A stretch of 64,000 nt of DNA. Origin: Paenibacillus amylolyticus. GTDB taxonomy: Bacteria > Bacillota > Bacilli > Paenibacillales > Paenibacillaceae. The DNA is taken from positions 1,240,001-1,304,000 of the forward strand of contig NZ_CP121451.1 of NCBI RefSeq assembly GCF_029689945.1, read 5' to 3'. The position numbers were made by a program, and so were the translations under genes. Below the pieces are notes generated by a model. That model made no database searches. It was not told where the DNA came from and saw only the letters and a list, made by a program, of their open reading frames with translations. Positions 1 through 9,295 of this stretch are shown here, in pieces (within the stretch, counting starts at the first letter, position 1; the number at the start of each line of letters is the position of its first letter).

Positions 1-1
1 C

Positions 2-715
2 GTAGCTTCAATGCTCAAGAATAAAGGGGTTATGGTCTCCGATCAGGAAGCCGAACAAGGCGATATAGATACATCGAAGTATCCTCCACTGGGCAAAGCC
101 ATTGTTGCTCCGTTGGTAGCGATCATCCTGTTGATGATTAATCCCATTGGCTCCATTGCTGGCATTGAAGTATTAACCACCTTCAAAGTGGACGCCATGT
201 ACATTCTGCCAATTGCAGGCATCATCGGTATGCTGGCGATGGGGCAAGGCAGGAATATTGTGAAATATACAACCTCAGGTTTAAACAAAATGACTGCAAC
301 TGTGCTCATTCTAGTGGGTGCAGGCGGAATAGCGGGACTCATCTCTGCTTCAGACCTATCGGGTCAGGTAGTGGGTCTGATTGAAGCGTCAGGCATATCC
401 GGTACCTTCCTCGCACCAATCGCGGGTATTCTGATGGCGGCAGCAACGGCTTCGACATCAACAGGGGTTATCTTGGCAACAGGCTCTTTCGGTGATGCCA
501 TCCTGAACATGGGTACAGCACCGCTCGCGGCTGCTGTTATGGTGCACACGGGGGCTACCGTTATTGACTCCCTGCCACAGGGCAATTACTTCCACGTGTC
601 CGCTGACAGCATGAAGATGACGATTCGGCAGCGGATGGGCGTGATCCCATATGAAGCGATTGTGGGTGGCACGATGGCGATCGTAGCGACGTTACTATAC
701 GGATTTATTCTGTAA
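2..715 (+). CDS. GntP-family permease, C-terminal part (likely glycerate/gluconate uptake)
   Basis: The reading frame is open from base 2, so the start lies left of the window; about 237 residues are visible. The sequence is a chain of hydrophobic, Gly/Ala-rich membrane segments with the long small-residue stretch around AAATASTSTGVILATGSFGD and the conserved HTGATVIDSLPQG region near the C-terminus, as in the GntP gluconate:H+ symporter family. It is an inner-membrane proton-coupled carrier. The glycerate kinase gene follows 30 bases later in the same direction and a CdaR-type regulator lies beyond it, which points to glycerate, or a related sugar acid, as the substrate; the substrate is inferred from context. 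Family confidence is high. Confidence 0.88.
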   Translation, partial: VASMLKNKGVMVSDQEAEQGDIDTSKYPPLGKAIVAPLVAIILLMINPIGSIAGIEVLTTFKVDAMYILPIAGIIGMLAMGQGRNIVKYTTSGLNKMTATVLILVGAGGIAGLISASDLSGQVVGLIEASGISGTFLAPIAGILMAAATASTSTGVILATGSFGDAILNMGTAPLAAAVMVHTGATVIDSLPQGNYFHVSADSMKMTIRQRMGVIPYEAIVGGTMAIVATLLYGFIL

Positions 716-745
716 TTCATTAATCTAACGGATGGAGTGAGAGAG

Positions 746-1911
746 ATGAGAGAAACTGGCGTGACTAGAGAGAAGACATTTGTTCTGGCACCGGATTCGT
801 TCAAAGAAAGCATGACAGCGAAAGAAGTATGTATCGCGATGGAAAAAGGGTTGCGTAAAATATATCCGACCGCAGGATACATCCATGTGCCCATGGCAGA
901 TGGTGGGGAAGGCACGGTGCAGTCCCTTGTAGATGCCTCTGGTGGTGTCCTTCACCATCAAGAGGTGAGCGGACCATTAGGTCAGACCGTGACTGCCCGG
1001 TATGGCATTCTGGGTGACGGAACAACGGCGGCCATAGAGATGGCATCGGCCAGTGGCATACATCTGGTCACCAAGGAAGCCCGAGACCCGCTGCGGACGA
1101 CAACGTATGGAACAGGAGAGTTAATTCGGGCATGTTTGGATCTGGGTATCCGTAAAATGATTATCGGCATTGGTGGCAGTGCGACGAATGATGGTGGTGC
1201 AGGCATGGCTGAAGCCCTTGGTGCGAAGTTTCTGGATGCACAGGGTCATCCACTTGCCCGGGGTGGCGGGGCTTTGGATCAACTGGCTCAGATTGATGTA
1301 TCCGGTCTGGATGAGCGTTTGCAGGAAGTGGAGTTCATTGTCGCCTGTGACGTGACCAATCCGCTCTGTGGGGAGCATGGCGCATCAAGGGTATTCGGGC
1401 CACAAAAGGGGCTACCCCAGAGATGGTTGAGCAGCTGGATGCGAACCTCTCCCATTATGCAGAAGTGGTGAAACACCAGTTGAGCAAAGATATACGTGAT
1501 ATCCCGGGTGCCGGAGCGGCAGGCGGATTGGGTGCGGGACTTTTGATTTTTACACAGGCGGTACTGCGTAAAGGAATTGAAATTGTCATTGAATACACGG
1601 GATTGCGTGAGAAGTTACATGCTGCGGATTTGGTATTTACGGGGGAGGGCGGAATTGATTTCCAAACGAAATTTGGCAAGACACCCTATGGTGTTGCTCG
1701 GGCAGCCAAGGAAGCGGGTAAACCTGTAATTGCCATTGCAGGCTATGTAGGTGAAGGAATCAACACCCTGTACGCGGAAGGCATTGATGCCATATTTGGC
1801 ATTGTGCCTGGGGCAGCAGATCTGGAGCGGCTATTGCGAGAAGGCCCGGAAAATGTGGAGCGTACAACCGAGAATATTGCCAGGGTGCTGAGACTGGGGC
1901 TCCTCACTTAG
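746..1911 (+). CDS. glxK: Glycerate kinase (frame broken once)
   Basis: Glycerate kinase family 1, which phosphorylates D-glycerate for entry into glycolysis. The N-terminus carries LAPDSFKESMTAKEV, the middle GIGGSATNDGGAGMAEALGA, and the C-terminal half VFTGEGGIDFQTKFGKTP, all hallmarks of the family. Start chosen at ATG 746, eight bases after GGAG (734-737), rather than the GTG at 737 that overlaps the ribosome site. The frame breaks at the G run 1408-1411: before it the protein reads ...VFGPQKG, after it ATPEMVEQLDANLSHYAE resumes one frame back. A fifth G would restore a continuous protein of about 389 residues, the usual family length. I regard the gene as functional with a probable sequencing error. 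It follows the GntP permease closely, probably in one operon. Confidence 0.9.
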
Positions 1912-1966
1912 GCCATTGAAGATCACAATCGTAAGGGGAGTTACGTAACCGTATTGGATGCGATGT

Positions 1967-2020
1967 AAAAAAGACGGGATACGGATATGCCTGATTCCAG
2001 GTAGTCTGTCTCTCGTCTTT
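1967..2020. terminator. Probable bidirectional terminator between glycerate kinase and CdaR genes
   Basis: AAAGACGGGA near 1970 can pair with TCTCGTCTTT at 2011-2020 with one wobble position, flanked by an A run on the left and T-rich sequence on the right. It sits between two convergent genes, so it could serve both. Confidence 0.45.
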
Positions 2021-2046
2021 GTCTATTCTCGAAGATAGCCGGGATG

Positions 2047-3093
2047 TTACTGGTAGAACGCGAGTAGTCCGTGGGTGAGCTCAAGGAGTTCCAGCAAATT
2101 ACGTGGGTCTTTGCCCGTCAGGGACTGGATGCGCTTGAGCCGATATTGAAGCGTATTGCGATGAATATTGAGATGGTCCGCTGTTGTGCTCATACTGCCG
2201 TTATGGTGGATAAAACTGCGGAGCGTATCCAGCAGATCGGCGGTATCCTCAAGTTTGCTGATAATATTGGCATGAGGGGTTAGATCAGCTGCGCTGAATC
2301 GTACCAGAAAAGGCACATCCTCATACCGAATGATCGGTGAATCTGGTTGAAGTGCCAACAGAATGTTCATGACAGACCGGGCCTGTTCATAACCGGTGGC
2401 GATGTTCGCTTCTTTTTGACTAACGGCGATGAATGCTTTGGGTGAAATCTCACTCAAACGCTGAATCAGCGGATCAACGTCTGCTTCATTCTGGATCAGG
2501 ATAAGCTGTGTGTGACCATCCCCTTCCATAGCGAATGAAGGAACCTGAAGCAATACTCGGTTGACCTCAGTGTCAGCGGACATGAATTTATTAGGGAAAC
2601 GGACATACAGAAGCACGGTTGGTAATTGCAAATCAATGCGGTATTGCAGGGCTTCCTTTTTAACCTTCTGTGAGTAGGAACCCGACTGATTGAGCAGTCG
2701 TTCAATAAAGGCTTTTTTACGTGACGCTTCATGGGCCAGATTTTCCAATTGATTACGCTGTTCGATCAGGAGCGATACGGTAGTGCGCACGATGTTGCAG
2801 AAAGGCCGAACTTCATCCGGATGACCGGATATGCCAATGACGCCAACATGCTGCTGATTGATGAGAATCGGTTCATTGGTCCCCATTTTCTCAAGTATGC
2901 CATCCTGCCAGACTTCAATTCTGCTGCCTGTCGTCAATGCGCGGACAGCGCCCTGATGAACTGTGCCCACACGCGCCTTCTGACCACTCCCAATAATAAT
3001 GCCGTGCTCATTCATGATGTTGATGTTGTATGGAATGTCCTGCATCATTTTATCAACGATATCCTGTGCCTGTCTCTCCGAAAGCTGCAACAA
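2047..3093 (-). CDS. CdaR/PucR-type transcriptional regulator of sugar-acid use
   Basis: 348 residues. The N-terminal part (about 1-135) matches the sugar-diacid recognition domain (QAQDIVDKMM, then NEHGIIIGSG). The C-terminus carries the PucR-type helix-turn-helix HRNTLQYRLKRIQSLTGKD followed by a leucine-rich tail. Start is a TTG at 3093 preceded by an AAGGGGTGG ribosome site. CdaR proteins sense glycerate or glucarate-like acids and activate permease and kinase genes; the convergent GntP-glycerate kinase pair next door is the obvious target. The inducer is not visible from sequence. It could equally regulate a distant operon. Confidence 0.87.
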   Translation of the reverse strand: MLQLSERQAQDIVDKMMQDIPYNINIMNEHGIIIGSGQKARVGTVHQGAVRALTTGSRIEVWQDGILEKMGTNEPILINQQHVGVIGISGHPDEVRPFCNIVRTTVSLLIEQRNQLENLAHEASRKKAFIERLLNQSGSYSQKVKKEALQYRIDLQLPTVLLYVRFPNKFMSADTEVNRVLLQVPSFAMEGDGHTQLILIQNEADVDPLIQRLSEISPKAFIAVSQKEANIATGYEQARSVMNILLALQPDSPIIRYEDVPFLVRFSAADLTPHANIISKLEDTADLLDTLRSFIHHNGSMSTTADHLNIHRNTLQYRLKRIQSLTGKDPRNLLELLELTHGLLAFYQ

Positions 3094-3291
3094 CGAAGTT
3101 CCACCCCTTCCATCTCATCGTGCAAAATGTATTTCTTCTCTGATGAGAATTCCGCCCGATACCATATTGTGCATCTGAACGAAATTATAGAGGAATGGTA
3201 AGGCACACACAAGCAGGTCCGTTCGAATTGAAGGTGTTCATGGAATTGTTGGGCGGTATTTCATGTATAGTTGTCCGTTAGGTCAATTCGG

Positions 3292-3666
3292 TCACGTCAA
3301 TTCGGTCACGTTACCCTTATCCGTTATGGTGCCTTGTGCACTGTTCAGGTAGTCCAGATGTGCTTTGCCCCAACCACACATGCCGTCCAATAACGTAACA
3401 ATGGTCTGACCGTGTTCGGATAGGCTGTATTCCACCTTGGGTGGAACATCCCCATAGAGCGTGCGCTCAATAATTCGATCCTGCTCCAGCTCGCGTAGTT
3501 GTTTCGATAACGTGCCTTGGGCTACATCAGGAATCATGCGTCGCAGCTCACCAAATCGCTTCGTACCTTCCTTTAATAAAATAAACAAGATAAGGGGTTT
3601 CCATTTTCCATTAATGGTCTCCAACGTTGTCAGTACTCCCTGTAACCTTGGTTCATGCAAATCCAT
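3292..3666 (-). CDS. HxlR-family winged-helix transcriptional regulator
   Basis: About 124 residues. The protein shows the HxlR pattern: [20 protein letters not shown] for the first helices, then [20 protein letters not shown] for the recognition helix and a wing with [14 protein letters not shown]. Start chosen at ATG 3666 because GAGGTG lies six bases before it; an upstream in-frame GTG at 3675 would fall inside that ribosome site. One cysteine occurs late in the protein (MCGWGKAHL); HxlR members such as YodB and HypR use cysteines to sense quinones or oxidants, so redox sensing is possible but not shown. It is divergent from the dehydrogenase at 3907, which it probably controls through the palindrome at 3777-3804. 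Confidence 0.88.
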   Translation of the reverse strand: MDLHEPRLQGVLTTLETINGKWKPLILFILLKEGTKRFGELRRMIPDVAQGTLSKQLRELEQDRIIERTLYGDVPPKVEYSLSEHGQTIVTLLDGMCGWGKAHLDYLNSAQGTITDKGNVTELT

Positions 3667-3776
3667 AGTAATCACCTCGTTTTATAAGACAATATGTATC
3701 TCTATCATATCGGATTTTCGCAATCTCTGCTTGACCACCTCTGTGAAAAGAGGGGAGAAACCGTTGTGATTCGGTA

Positions 3777-3804
3777 TACCTAGTACGAATATTCGTACTA
3801 GGTA
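3777..3804. promoter_or_regulatory. Perfect 28-bp palindrome, candidate HxlR operator
   Basis: Bases 3777-3804 equal their own reverse complement over all 28 positions. The half site is TACCTAGTACGAAT, centred between 3790 and 3791. It lies in the divergent promoter region between the HxlR regulator and the short-chain dehydrogenase. HxlR proteins are dimers that bind palindromes, often with GTAC-like half sites, so this is the likely binding site. Binding itself is inferred. Confidence 0.7.
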
Positions 3805-3906
3805 CGATGTAAATGCGTACTATTCAACCTTCTTTATTTCATGAATAATGAACACAATGTGAGCCAACATGCACATACATAACCGCAGACGAGAGGATGA
3901 TCATAG

Positions 3907-4650
3907 ATGAGTCATTATACATTGGAGAATAAACGGGTCGTTATTATTGGAGGAAGCTCAGGTATCGGACTGGCTACGGCAATTCAGGCAGCAGAAGCAG
4001 GTGCGGATGTGATTATTGCAGGCCGATCGGCGTCCAGACTGGAGGAAGCGAGGGAACAGATTGCGAAGGTTGTGGGCGAAGGCGCTTCTGAAGGAACGGT
4101 GGTGGAAGTTCATGTATTGGATAATCAGAATGAACAGCAGCTTGAAGCATTTTTCGCCCGAATCGGCAGGTTCGACCATCTCTTCACGCCAGGAGCAGCC
4201 TACACCAGAGGCCCGCTGACTTCGGATCGGGAGACGGCAGAGAGTTGTTTCAAAGGCAAGTTCTGGCCTCAATACTTTGCGGCTAAATATGCTGCACCGT
4301 CTCTCTCGGCTTCCGGTTCGATCACGTTAATGTCTGGTGGATTCAGCCAGCGACCACTGGATGGCGGCGCCTCCTACGCCGCATGTAACGGAGCAATTGA
4401 GAGTCTGGGGAAAGCACTCGCGGTGGAACTGGCACCGGTTCGTGTGAATGTTGTATCCCCTGGAACCATCTGGCGGGAGGAGCAGGAAGGGACGCCGCGT
4501 GGTAATCATTTTAAAGATTACGAGAAGCTGTCTCTGCTCAAGCGGGTTGGCTACAATGAAGAAATTGCCCATACAGTTACGTATCTGATGACCAATACAT
4601 TCACGACTGGCAGCACCTTGTATGTGGATGGCGGATACACCTTGATTTAA
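3907..4650 (+). CDS. Atypical short-chain dehydrogenase/reductase
   Basis: 247 residues with a Rossmann nucleotide-binding motif GGSSGIG at the N-terminus (residues about 16-22), GRSASRLEEA at the NADP-selecting loop, and the C-terminal VNVVSPGTIW and YVDGGYTLI signatures of the family. The catalytic YxxxK is not intact: the protein has SYAACNGAIESLGKAL, with Asn where Lys is expected. A subfamily of SDRs with this Asn variant exists, so the protein is not necessarily inactive, but its chemistry cannot be assumed. It is divergent from the HxlR regulator and is probably repressed by it. A strong terminator follows. Confidence 0.88.
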   Translation: MSHYTLENKRVVIIGGSSGIGLATAIQAAEAGADVIIAGRSASRLEEAREQIAKVVGEGASEGTVVEVHVLDNQNEQQLEAFFARIGRFDHLFTPGAAYTRGPLTSDRETAESCFKGKFWPQYFAAKYAAPSLSASGSITLMSGGFSQRPLDGGASYAACNGAIESLGKALAVELAPVRVNVVSPGTIWREEQEGTPRGNHFKDYEKLSLLKRVGYNEEIAHTVTYLMTNTFTTGSTLYVDGGYTLI

Positions 4651-4721
4651 GAGCCTGAGTTATATAGGTCTGTAAGAATGCTTTTTAAAAATATTATGGT
4701 AAAATATGGCGAAAAAAATTG

Positions 4722-4760
4722 AGATCCACCCTGTTTTGTACTACAGGGTGGATCTTTTTC
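4722..4760 (+). terminator. Rho-independent terminator after the dehydrogenase gene
   Basis: A perfect 12-bp stem, AGATCCACCCTG (4722-4733) with CAGGGTGGATCT (4744-4755), a ten-base loop, and a following T-rich tract. The A run on the other side would also allow action on the minus strand. Confidence 0.9.
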
Positions 4761-4876
4761 CTTTTATTTTCAATTTTTGTTTAGATTCTGTTTATTGCAG
4801 TGCAATACAATAGGCCTTACGTATCAGAGGTAATGAATTTATATGTAAAAAACATGAGATCGGGAGGATCAAGTAC

Positions 4877-7800
4877 ATGAATTACAGAAAGCTGATAAGC
4901 TGCCTTTTAATTGCCGTTCTGTTGTTACAGGTGGTTAGTGTGGGTGGGGTTGCAAGTGCTGACCCGGTTACTCCGTTGGACCAACTTAACCAAATCAGAA
5001 GTTCAGATGATGATATCGATGTAGTTATTTCAGATGTTCAAAGCTTGTTGGGGAGCGGCAGTTTAATAGATATGACCGATATCTCCACTACTTATGACCT
5101 GTTGAATGATGAACAGAAGAAAGAATTGGCACGAGGAATGATTTTTTTGCTGCCACGGGAAACGGATTATGAGAGTCAAAGCCAAGTTGAGTATGTCTTC
5201 TCAGTGTTATATAACTTGTTGAACATCCCTAAGTTTATGAATGAAGATAATGCTCAGGACCTTTTGGATGAGATCTATGGTCTGTTTAGTCAGGCAGAAG
5301 ACTTTCTACCTTTCGACGAAGCACAGTACATGGTAGAGGCCAGTGTTGGCTACAGCATATTGAGTGGTGCTGATCAGCCAATGTTTAAGAATATTGCTAT
5401 GTTTGGAGCTTCCATGAACAGATCACAAGTTTCTGTATCTTATGTTTCACAGCTTACTTTAATGAAAACATTAATCGAGGAATATCGACCCATTAATACT
5501 GCTAATGATGTACCAGGCATGGACGAAGCGCTCAATTCCATGATGGTTCATAATCGAATGACCAGAATGTTTAGTGCCATGGACCCCAGTATAGTCGCTT
5601 TTCCAGTCCAGATGGAGAAGATGGAGGATATTGAAAATAACAGTCAAAAGAGAGAAGAATTAGCACAGTGGATGATGGATTATAAGCCGCAAAATGGTTA
5701 TGAAACAATATCCGAAGTTCAAACTGCGTTTGATGCTTTTTCGAACCCAATAGTTCAGTCTTGTTGGAGCAATTCAACGATATCAAAAAAGAAAGGATCA
5801 GGGGGAGAATACAGATTTCATCCCCGAATTAATCGAGTTACTGAGTAACAAAAATTTCATAGCTGATCCCAATTTCAAATCTTTGTCTGATGAGGATCAG
5901 GAGGACATCATAAAATATTTATTACGTATAGATTCACCGACTAGTGAAGGGTATGAGAATAGGGAACAGGTTCAATATATGGTGCAATTGGCTCTTCAAG
6001 CACTTGAACTTCCTCGCAAAATCGAGGGAGCAGCCCCAAGAGAAATACTTGATGAGTTTTATGAGAAACTAGCTGAGCGGATAGAGCATTTTGATTATCC
6101 TGGTGCCCAAGACAGGTACTATGAACGTATAAACCTGTATCTCCAATCAGATACGATTGATAGAAGTATGACGGTCTTTTTATTTGAGAATAAACTCAGA
6201 GGGAACCTGGAAATAAGAAAAATTCTTTCTTATATGGAAACAGCAGTGGATGACACACCGTTTATAAATAGGGCTGAAACGACAGAAAGTATGTTGGAAT
6301 CGTTGTACAAAATGTATGACATTCAATCAGAAATCGAGTCGTACAACTCAGATAACCCGGAAACGCCACTCGGAAGCTTTCCTTTGAGTGTAGGTAAAGT
6401 GCATGATCTGACAAACGAAGAACGAGAACAACTGGCAGACCATATGCTTAATGAGAGACCACTGGGTGGATATGCAAGCTTTGAAGAAATCCAGACTGCA
6501 TTTAATAAATTTTTCCCTGATGATAACGATGCTGATCCATTGACTGTCTTAAATACGGCAAAGAGTAACTTTGATGTAGCAGCTATGCGTGCAGCAATGG
6601 AAGATCCTGATTTGGGGATTACTCTACCGGATGGCTATGGCGCTTTAACCCCACAGGTTAGAAATTTCATTGCAGGATTCCTGATTCAATATGTAAGTAA
6701 AGAGTTCAAAAACAAAGAACAGGTTCAATACATGATTGAACTTGGTGTCCTCGCACAATCGGTTTGGGAGCAAAAGCAACTTGTTACTCTTAAAGACAAG
6801 CTGGATAAACTTTCGCAGAAGCTGGCCAATTTGCCGGCATCCTTTAATGATCAACAAAGCGAAGAATATCGTAGTATTGGTCAAGAATACTTGAAACGTA
6901 CCAACGAAGTAGACAAGAGTATATTTGCTTACAGATACTTGTATTCAATAGCCTACGAGAGGTTAGAAGGGATTTTCCAAGGGGATATCGTGGAACCGAT
7001 GGTTGTGTTGGGGCAATTGACTACGCCATACCAGTCAATCGATAAGGCTACCAAGGTTGATCGAATGAATCAATGGCTTGATTCAGCCATGAATGATTAC
7101 ATTACAGGTGAAGCATTCTTTAATAAATACAAATTTGATCGTACAGGTGCCCTTGATGTATCCAAAAGAGCAGAGCTGAGTCCTGAAGACCAAAATGAAT
7201 TGGCGGAGTGGTTACTCACTGAACAAGAAAGCTACGAGACTGTTGAGAATCTACAGTATGTATTTGATCGGTTCTTTACAGCTCCCAATGTGAAGGGGAA
7301 TGACATCAATAACACCCTAACGGGCTTAGACGACACGATGGAGATTTCCTTTGACAACAAGTTGCACTGGTTGGATTTGGCTAATATTCAGAAGCTTGAT
7401 CTTAGCGGTAACAAAACGGTATGGGTTCGTTACAAAGCAATCAGAGATGAATTGCCAGGCCGCGCCGTGAAGATTGTCTTTACACAGAACGGTGACAGCA
7501 ACACAGACAATGGAAATGGTTCAACCCCTAACCCGGGTGGAAGCACAGGTGGCGGATCATCTACGACTACACCTGTAACATCTACACCTGCACCAACAAC
7601 GAAACAAGAACAGATCGTGGTTGACGTCAATGGAGCGAACGGCACCAACCTGACCAAGACACCGATCACACGTACCACGGAAACCAACGGCACCATTAAA
7701 GATTTGGTGAAACTGACCGAAGCAATTGCAAAGGAATCCGTGGAAAAAGCGAAGCAACTGAACATGAACACTGCACGTATTGTCATTCCAGACACGAAAG

Positions 7801-8905
7801 ATTCCGTGTCCGAGACACGGATTGAACTGCCTAAGGCAGCCGTAAAAGAACTGAGTGATGGTTCACTGAAACTCGAAATTTCCACTGAAAATGTGGTGAT
7901 TTCCGTTCCAACGAATTCCATCGCCGGATTCGATCAAGATCTGTACTTCCGTGTAGTTCCACTGAAAAAGAATCGGAGCGCAAAGAAGTCGAAGAACGTG
8001 CGAAGAAAGAGCAATTGATTCAGCAGGTGACTCCGAATGCGAATGTGCGCGTACTGGCTCGTCCGGTAGAGATCGAGACCAATATGCAGAGCCGCGAAGT
8101 GACGTTGACCTTGCCGCTGCGTGATAGTCTGCCGACTGATCCGGCTGCTCGTCAGCAGGCTTTGGACAACCTGGCGATCTACATCGAACACAGTGATGGC
8201 ACTAAAGAATTGATTCAAGGCAAACTGGTGCAACTCGCGGATAATAGCGAAGGCATTGAGTTTACCGTAACCAAATTCAGTACGTTCACCCTTGTTGTAG
8301 TGGATGGGTTGAAAGCTTCACAAGATCAACACCAGCCGTACATCCAAGGTTTCGGCGCAGATTTCCGCCCGGATGCATTCGTAACCCGTGCACAGATGGC
8401 AGCCATGCTGGCTCGCAATCTTCCAACTGAAGAAGCAGCAACAGGCACCGCTAGCACAAACTTTGCCGATGTATCTGCGACACATTGGGCAACAAGTGAG
8501 ATTCAAAAGGCTCAATCCGCTGGCATCATGAACGGTATGAGCAACACTCAATTTGCACCGGAAGGCTCGATTACCCGTGCACAGATGGCGACGATTGCGT
8601 ATCGATGGATGCAGCAACAAGCGACCTCAACAACCGTGAATGGTACAGAAGTTTCCTTCACAGATGTATCCGCAGACCTGTGGGCAGCAGATGCGATTGC
8701 ATACGTGCAAACTGCTGGCCTGATGGTCGGATACAACGACGGTACATTTAAACCGGACAGCAAACTGACGCGTGCAGAAGCGGTGAAAGTGTTGAATGTA
8801 TTGTTCAACCGCACACCACTCACAGGCTCAGTTACGCCAACGTTTAGCGACGTACCAGCAACACACTGGGCATATGCAGATATCGAAGCTGCCGCGCAGA
8901 AGTAA
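4877..8905 (+). CDS. SLH-domain surface protein 1 with helical repeats (frame broken three times)
   Basis: Secreted cell-surface protein of about 1,340 residues. A signal peptide (MNYRKLISCLLIAVLLLQVV, cleavage near VASA-DP) leads into a long Glu/Gln-rich helical region. This region repeats a loose module of the form LA-WML-RP-GYE-VQ-AFD-FF, for example ELAQWMMDYKPQNGYETISE, QLADHMLNERPLGGYASFEE and ELAEWLLTEQESYETVENLQ. A Thr/Pro linker, a conserved domain of unknown function and S-layer homology repeats follow (ADLWAADAIAYVQTAGLMVG). Frame breaks lie at the T run 5737-5741, near 5785-5797 and at the A run 7965-7969; restoring one base at each gives one protein. The helical module is not a family I recognise. 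The neighbouring gene at 9296 is a paralogue with a near-identical 3' third. SLH domains bind pyruvylated wall polymer, which predicts S-layer attachment. Confidence 0.8.
7522..8905 (+). repeat. Duplicated 1.38-kb 3' segment, copy 1
   Basis: This stretch encodes the Thr/Pro linker, the unknown domain and the SLH repeats, and matches 11445-12829 nearly base for base. Copy 1 is 1,384 bases and copy 2 is 1,385. The single length difference is an A run (five A at 7965-7969 against six in copy 2). Similarity starts at CAACCCCTAACCCGGGTGG and ends at the stop codon. Confidence 0.9.
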
Positions 8906-9295
8906 TTTTAGTGCAGGATTGAGGAAGCTTAGCCTTTAGCTTGGAATAGCTAATAAGATAGACAAAGAAGACCACCCGAATAGGTGGTCTTCTTTGTTCT
9001 ACTGAAATTCGAAGAAAGGATATTCCTAAGATGTACTTCGGTGATCTATTTGTTCAATTCATTAGGCTAGTTTATTGAATCTAATCTTACGTGATGCATT
9101 TTTATAGGTCTTAGATATTATATATTTCAATTTAATATGTTGAATAATGACGAAAAAAATGTTTTTTAACGCGAATTATGTATATAAAAATGGATTTAAA
9201 ACCTTTTATTTGCTCTATTGTTCAGAATCCGTTCAGAGTTGTGTACTACAATTGGCCTATATTTCATAAAGCGAGATTAGGGAGGAAAGAGAAAT
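8906..9295. other. Intergenic region between the two SLH genes
   Basis: About 390 bases, AT-rich and without a supported gene. It holds the strong hairpin at 8963-8996. The part near 9230-9295 is the likely promoter and leader of the second SLH gene and ends in its ribosome site GGGAGG. I could not place a convincing -35/-10 pair. Confidence 0.5.
8963..8999 (+). terminator. Rho-independent terminator after SLH gene 1
   Basis: A perfect 14-bp stem, CAAAGAAGACCACC (8963-8976) with GGTGGTCTTCTTTG (8983-8996), and the loop CGAATA, with T-rich sequence at the right flank. Confidence 0.9.

Noticed and set aside
737..1911. Glycerate kinase as a true pseudogene
   Set aside because: Both halves are fully conserved and one G in a G run repairs the frame; the same type of break is found in many unrelated genes here.
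7950..8030. Programmed ribosomal frameshift in SLH gene 1 at the A run
   Set aside because: The paralogue 4 kb downstream has one more A at the same place and an open frame, so a missing base explains it better than recoding.
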